A DNA stretch of 64,000 bases from assembly GCF_003049665.1 (NCBI RefSeq), contig NZ_PYWM01000021.1:33777-97776 (forward strand), given 5' to 3'. Below the pieces are notes generated by a model. The model made no database searches. It had not been told where the DNA came from and worked only from the letters and a program-made list of their open reading frames with translations. The translations under genes were made by a program, and so were the position numbers. The stretch's first letter is position 1; every line of letters begins with the position of its first letter. Shown here piece by piece: positions 60,500 to 64,000 of the stretch. The stretch comes from Lysinibacillus mangiferihumi (GTDB taxonomy: Bacteria; Bacillota; Bacilli; Bacillales_A; Planococcaceae).

Positions 60500-61726
60500 A
60501 TGAATTTCGAAAGATTAAATGCAGACTTTGGTAATTCAACAGGTAACTTCTCATGTGATAGTTACTACTTTGAAATTCCTACATGTGTAGTAGAGATTTC
60601 TAAAGATCAAGCAGAAGGATTATTTACTAATCAAGTTGAGGATACTGCAGACTTACTTAAACGTTTAGTGATTTCTACTATCATTAACGGTGAAGAGCAT
60701 TTCTTTATGGTTGGTAAATTAGCAGAAGCTAGTCCTTATGCTAACAGTCATGTTGGAAAGATGCATGATAAAATAAATAGTAATATTCCTTATGCAATGT
60801 TTTTAGCAGCTATGACTTATGTCTATAAAATCAATGAAAATGATAGTGATAATAAGAATGATACATCAACTATTGAAATAGATAATATGAAGATGATGTT
60901 ACCAGTGTGGCTTTTGAAAAAAGAAAATAAATTTTCAATTGCACAGAATAAAATGGTAAATCGTTTTATTGGTGAACATACAGTTAAATTATTGACACCA
61001 GGTATGGAAACAGATTTAACGATAAATATTAAAAATGCAAAATGTCATATAGAGAGTGAAGTTAGTCGTTGGGCGTTAAAATATAAAATCGTTAAAAAAG
61101 AAGATAATGAAGTAACCGTTATTGAAAAAAGACCTGAAGCTAGTAAATTTGATGCTTATGAGGTTGTTCTAGTTGATATTGGTGGGGGTTCTGTTGATTC
61201 TGTTCTTTTAGCTAAAGGATTAAATACGCCTGTTAATGCAGATAGCTTCCAAGTGGTACAAGTTGAGCCGTACTTGGGTAGATTAGATAAGTTATTTAGA
61301 GAAAAGCTTATTGAACACTTCTTGGATTTGCGTAGTTTGGAACAATTTATAGTCGATAATTATATGACGCAGCGTTATGTTTATAAAAATCCGAATACTG
61401 GTTCTAGCGTGACATTAACAGAGCCTATTGTACAAATGCTACAAGAGTACTCTGATATATTAGTTTATAAGGTTATGGAGTCGTCTAAAACGACTACAAG
61501 AGAAGCTTTAAAGTTTATTTATTTTGGTGGAGAGGCACCTATTTTAGAGCCTTATATAAAACATTCCATTACACAAATTACTAATGAAGGGATTATGGAA
61601 AATAATCATTACTTTTTAAGTGATTTGTTAGAAGATACAAAGGATGAAGTTTTCCCTCCAACGGCTCGAACAATCAATTTAACAGCATTAGAAATTTTGA
61701 GCTTGAATGACAAAACTAAAAAGTAG
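60500..61726 (+). CDS. parM: ParM-like actin for plasmid segregation
   Basis: The 408-residue protein starts at ATG 60500 after GAAGGAGTGGGATAAA. The phosphate-1 loop is LNADFGNSTGNFSC (about 4-17) and the phosphate-2 loop VVLVDIGGGSVDSVLL (about 222-237); the adenosine motif is KFIYFGGEAPILEPY (about 333-347). This is the ParM/Alp branch of bacterial actins, which form filaments pushing plasmid copies apart. A ParR candidate follows ten bases after, and the centromere repeats precede it. Confidence 0.85.
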   Translation: MNFERLNADFGNSTGNFSCDSYYFEIPTCVVEISKDQAEGLFTNQVEDTADLLKRLVISTIINGEEHFFMVGKLAEASPYANSHVGKMHDKINSNIPYAMFLAAMTYVYKINENDSDNKNDTSTIEIDNMKMMLPVWLLKKENKFSIAQNKMVNRFIGEHTVKLLTPGMETDLTINIKNAKCHIESEVSRWALKYKIVKKEDNEVTVIEKRPEASKFDAYEVVLVDIGGGSVDSVLLAKGLNTPVNADSFQVVQVEPYLGRLDKLFREKLIEHFLDLRSLEQFIVDNYMTQRYVYKNPNTGSSVTLTEPIVQMLQEYSDILVYKVMESSKTTTREALKFIYFGGEAPILEPYIKHSITQITNEGIMENNHYFLSDLLEDTKDEVFPPTARTINLTALEILSLNDKTKK

Positions 61727-61735
61727 GGATAAAGT

Positions 61736-62095
61736 ATGTCAGATAAAAAGCGATTGACGTTAACAGGTAATAAAATGCCTGATCACGTTTACGCAAAACT
61801 CGAAAAATTAGGTATCGAAAGAACACTTACACCTTACATTTGCAATTTGGTCGAAAAAGAGCAACAAATGGATAGTCTGATTAGCACTTTATCTATTTTG
61901 ACTAGCAAGTTAGATACTGTCGAAAAAATTGTTATTGACATCAATCAGAAATTAAATAATACAACCATTCAAACAGTTTTAGAATCAAAAGAAAACTTAG
62001 TCAATCCTGTAGATGATATACGTGAAGGCAAGTTGGAAATTTCGAATCGAATTGAAGGCGGTATTGAAGAAGAAATAGAGGAGAGGGACTTTTAA
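61736..62095 (+). CDS. parR: ParR-like centromere-binding protein
   Basis: The 119-residue protein has a basic, ribbon-helix-helix-like N-terminus (KKRLTLTGNKMPDHVYAKLE, then TLTPYICNLVEKEQQ) and an acidic, coiled C-terminus (GGIEEEIEERDF). It is ten bases after parM, in the position of ParR, which binds the parC repeats and joins them to the filament. The similarity is by layout rather than clear sequence identity. Confidence 0.7.
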   Translation: MSDKKRLTLTGNKMPDHVYAKLEKLGIERTLTPYICNLVEKEQQMDSLISTLSILTSKLDTVEKIVIDINQKLNNTTIQTVLESKENLVNPVDDIREGKLEISNRIEGGIEEEIEERDF

Positions 62096-62219
62096 TGCGT
62101 ATTTGTGAAATAAAAAAATAAGCCCCTCAAAAAGAGCAGCTTATACTACGGTCTTGTTTGCTAGTCTAAGCATGTACATTTTTGCTGATTAACTACCTTT
62201 CTATACAAGCGCGTGAATA

Positions 62220-62337
62220 ATTACAACTTGACACGGAGCCTCTACTCGCACGATTCGATAGCCTAGAACCCAGCTATATCGAGGGCTGGTTAATCGGTCA
62301 AGGCTATCATGCTCGCCTCTCTCTGTAAAGTTGTAAT
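62220..62337. ncRNA. Candidate structured RNA or structured DNA element
   Basis: A nested fold can be drawn: P1 ATTACAACTT (62220-62229) with AAGTTGTAAT (62328-62337), P2 GATAGCCT (62257-62264) with AGGCTATC (62301-62308), both perfect, and P3 CCAGC (62270) with GCTGG (62285). The inner loops are GC-rich, unlike the flanks. Possible roles are a plasmid regulatory RNA (for example of the Rfam Bacillus-plasmid type) or a single-strand origin. Function and strand are unknown. The rest of 62096-62619 holds no gene. Confidence 0.5.
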
Positions 62338-62443
62338 ATACAAAGGAAATCAAAAATGTACTTGGTTAAACAAGCATTTTTGTACATGTTTATTTCAACG
62401 TTTATAAAGAAGAAAAGAAATGATTATTTATGTTTTGGGGGGC

Positions 62444-62462
62444 TTGAAGGGCTTTAGCCCGC
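62444..62462. repeat. Hairpin repeat TTGAAGGGCTTTAGCCCGC, copy 1
   Basis: This copy is embedded in GGGGGGC...GCCCCC, making a long two-part stem with a T tail. The same 19 bases recur at 63109-63127. Confidence 0.65.
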
Positions 62463-62619
62463 CCCCTTTTGTTGGGGAAACCTCTCGGCGTAGCCAAACG
62501 CTTTTTTATATGCATTGGAGAGATAGTTTTAGTCGACCAATGGTAGGAAACATACAAAATCAGGAAAAATAGTAGCGCGTATGTTCGTTTTTGATATATT
62601 AAAAGTGTTTTAAAGACGA

Positions 62620-62832
62620 TTAGCGTAAAAAAAGTAAACCACTACTCAACTTGGAGGGAAAGGGCGGTTTACTTGCAGCGAGGATTTGCACAATTTTTTC
62701 TAAGTCTGACTTGCATAAAACCAACTGACCATTGTCATTCTTCTTTGCGTTCAATAAATCTAAATTAGAATAGTATCGTATAGAACGTTCAGTAAGTCCC
62801 GTCCTTTTATAAACTTCCCCCGTTTTAAACAG
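62620..62832 (-). CDS. Small MerR-like helix-turn-helix protein with a CTG start
   Basis: On the minus strand GGAGGTGAATTACG precedes a frame reading LFKTGEVYKRTGLTERSIRY and then YSNLDLLNAKKNDNGQLVLC, SDLEKIVQIL. This is a clear MerR/excisionase-type DNA-binding domain with the winged recognition helix. No ATG, GTG or TTG precedes the first residues in frame; CTG at 62832 (or ATT at 62838) fits the ribosome site. The 70-residue product may control the partition or neighbouring genes. A real ATG could have been lost by mutation. Confidence 0.6.
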   Translation of the reverse strand: MFKTGEVYKRTGLTERSIRYYSNLDLLNAKKNDNGQLVLCKSDLEKIVQILAASKPPFPSKLSSGLLFLR

Positions 62833-62916
62833 CGTAATTCACCTCCATATTCCAAGGTTAAAGTATTACGCAACGTTAATGTCAAATTAAAAAAGCTTAG
62901 CTTGTACAAAAAGAAA

Positions 62917-62953
62917 ACCGAATTTCCTTAGCGTAGGAAAACTCGGCTTTTTT
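62917..62953. terminator. Terminator CCGAATTTCCT/AGGAAAACTCGG with T run
   Basis: An imperfect hairpin followed by TTTTTT lies upstream of the MerR-like gene in the intergenic stretch. A further hairpin CCGTG...CACGG lies at 63063-63099. No gene is seen from 62833 to 63183. Confidence 0.6.
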
Positions 62954-63108
62954 AATGTCGGAATTTGCTTAGCGTATGTTTTGCGCTTTTTGTTGGTAGG
63001 ACCCCCAACTGATAAAATTTCTTGTTTCTATTAACATCGAAGTCATGAGTGCTGCGGTTGTTCCGTGCGTGTTTTTTGCATGGATCAACTGCAACACGGA
63101 CTTGTTTT

Positions 63109-63127
63109 TTGAAGGGCTTTAGCCCGC
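63109..63127. repeat. Hairpin repeat TTGAAGGGCTTTAGCCCGC, copy 2
   Basis: It repeats the 19 bases of 62444-62462 in the same orientation, here without the outer GC stem. It lies about 60 bases before the next gene. Confidence 0.65.
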
Positions 63128-63183
63128 TCATAGGGGAGATCGGCTAAGCTGACCATAAGAGTCATGAAGGAGGAGAGCAGGAT

Positions 63184-63375
63184 TTGTTGAATGATAGCTT
63201 AGAGTATTGCCCGCACTGTCATACCAATTTACAGGGAGATGCCATACCGGAAGAACAGCAAAAATCTTATAATGCCACACACTTCACAAGAAAAATCGTT
63301 ATGACAACAGTAGCAGCCGATAGAATTTTGTATTGGCAATGTCCTGACTGTGATGGAAAGTGGTCAATAAAATAA
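63184..63375 (+). CDS. 63-residue zinc-ribbon protein
   Basis: The gene starts at TTG 63184 after GGAGGAGAGCAGGAT. The product has CPHCHTN near the start and CPDCDGKW near the end, a CxxC...CxxC zinc ribbon, without other domains. Such small proteins often contact nucleic acids. It precedes a second zinc-ribbon gene in the same orientation. Confidence 0.55.
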   Translation: MLNDSLEYCPHCHTNLQGDAIPEEQQKSYNATHFTRKIVMTTVAADRILYWQCPDCDGKWSIK

Positions 63376-63450
63376 AAGTTACTTTATTAATTTATTTTAG
63401 GTAACCTTTTGTGGTATTATAAAGGTAACTTAAAATAAAGGGGCGTTCTT

Positions 63451-64000
63451 ATGAGTGAAAAAGAGTTATTTGTATGTGAACGTTGTGGGAGTTCTATTGA
63501 TGTAGCCTTAATTTATGTGAATGATGTACCTGTGACGTACTGTAAAAACTGTAGAGGGGCTTTATTTACTAAAAAAAAGCCTGTGGGTCGTCCAAGTATT
63601 GGTATTACTAAAAAGGTCTCTCTCACACTGACGGAAGATGATTGGACAGCATTAGATGAGAAAGCAAAAGGGAATCGTTCGCTTTTTTTACGCCAAACGA
63701 TTGTTAAAGCATTGGACAATGAGGAACCCCCAGCAGGAGAATTGTATTTTAAAAGCGATCTGCATAAAGAACAATCGTTGAAGATATTAAATGTATTCAA
63801 CCAACTGAGTATTTCAAGTGACTTGTATTATGGCTGTTTAGCGTATGTAGTAGGAGCGACTTATAAAGCTGATTGTCTTATCAAAAACATCGGTGAAGAT
63901 AAGAAAGTGGATATGGATGGGTTGTTCAAGGACATGGAAGTGCTTTCGCATAGTGAGCGAGTGATGATAAGGTTTGGTTTGCAGTTATTCAACAGCAATA
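63451..64000 (+). CDS. Zinc-ribbon plus ribbon-helix-helix-like protein, 3' end beyond window
   Basis: The frame starts at ATG 63451 after AAAGGGGCGTTCTT and remains open to the window end, so only about 183 codons are seen. The N-terminus has CERCGSS and CKNCRGA (zinc ribbon), then VGRPSIGITKKVSLTLTEDD and ALDEKAKGNRSLFLRQTIV, which resembles a ribbon-helix-helix DNA-binding domain. GTTAC/GGTAACC/GGTAAC repeats at 63378-63429 around a TATTAT box suggest autoregulation. The function is likely DNA binding; the rest is unknown. Confidence 0.65.
   Translation, partial: MSEKELFVCERCGSSIDVALIYVNDVPVTYCKNCRGALFTKKKPVGRPSIGITKKVSLTLTEDDWTALDEKAKGNRSLFLRQTIVKALDNEEPPAGELYFKSDLHKEQSLKILNVFNQLSISSDLYYGCLAYVVGATYKADCLIKNIGEDKKVDMDGLFKDMEVLSHSERVMIRFGLQLFNSN

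Noticed and set aside
1..64000. tRNA or rRNA genes
   Set aside because: No cloverleaf with a TTCRA arm or conserved rRNA sequence was seen on reading both strands by eye; a tRNA search program would be decisive.

Overview
The window looks like a large, low-GC conjugative plasmid (or a plasmid-like integrated element) of a Gram-positive spore-former of the Lysinibacillus/Solibacillus/Bacillus kind. The reasons are strong GGAGG ribosome sites with frequent TTG and GTG starts, an S-layer-homology (SLH) surface protein, a MobL-type relaxase, an actin-type partition locus and an iteron origin. The genus is inference; no chromosomal marker is present. Both window edges cut a gene.

Bases 1-14.2 kb are a mosaic accessory region. 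First comes one plus-strand operon (2-6392): a 5'-truncated FemAB/GNAT-like transferase, an ATP-grasp ligase, an oligopeptide-binding-type protein without a signal peptide, a second ATP-grasp ligase and an MFS exporter. It reads as a small peptide or amino-acid-conjugate pathway with export. It ends at insertion-sequence debris (an IS6-type remnant and a frameshifted IS21 istA). Then follow a secreted protein, an ECF sigma/anti-sigma pair between two 138-bp direct repeats, a GNAT acetyltransferase, a serine resolvase, a SIR2-like defence candidate, and a YvrJ-like small membrane protein beside an amidase remnant.

Bases 14.4-48.3 kb are a long plus-strand transfer region. It opens with six exact-period 11-bp repeats and a leader hairpin. 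It encodes a type IV secretion system: VirD4 (22768), VirB11/CpaF ATPase (27107), VirB6-like (33748), VirB3/PrgI-like (36435), VirB4 (37411), a VirB8-like candidate (39368), a bifunctional wall hydrolase (39970), three small relaxosome proteins and a MobL relaxase (43406). Unusually it also carries Tad-pilus-like parts: two TadB/TadC-type membrane proteins, DUF4320/TadE-like pseudopilins and duplicated 53-residue pilin-like genes. A DnaG-like primase, a PC4-like ssDNA-binding protein, a MazF-type toxin-antitoxin pair, an SLH surface protein and an ArdC-like antirestriction metalloprotease are embedded. Several genes were duplicated in tandem, and most second copies were then shortened.

Bases 48.3-55 kb hold two orphan C5 DNA methyltransferases, a zinc-ribbon protein, topoisomerase III and an Mrr-like nuclease. 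Bases 55-62.1 kb hold replication and partition: two divergent replication genes (56101 minus, 58692 plus) flank an array of two interleaved repeat types, followed by parC-like repeats, a ParM-like actin and a ParR candidate. Bases 62.1-64 kb hold a candidate structured RNA, repeated hairpins, a MerR-like gene with a non-standard start, and two zinc-ribbon proteins, the last cut by the window end. A family of near-identical hairpin terminators is scattered through the transfer region, and five otherwise unrelated proteins end in the same C-terminal tripeptide pattern (L/Y/K-E-R).
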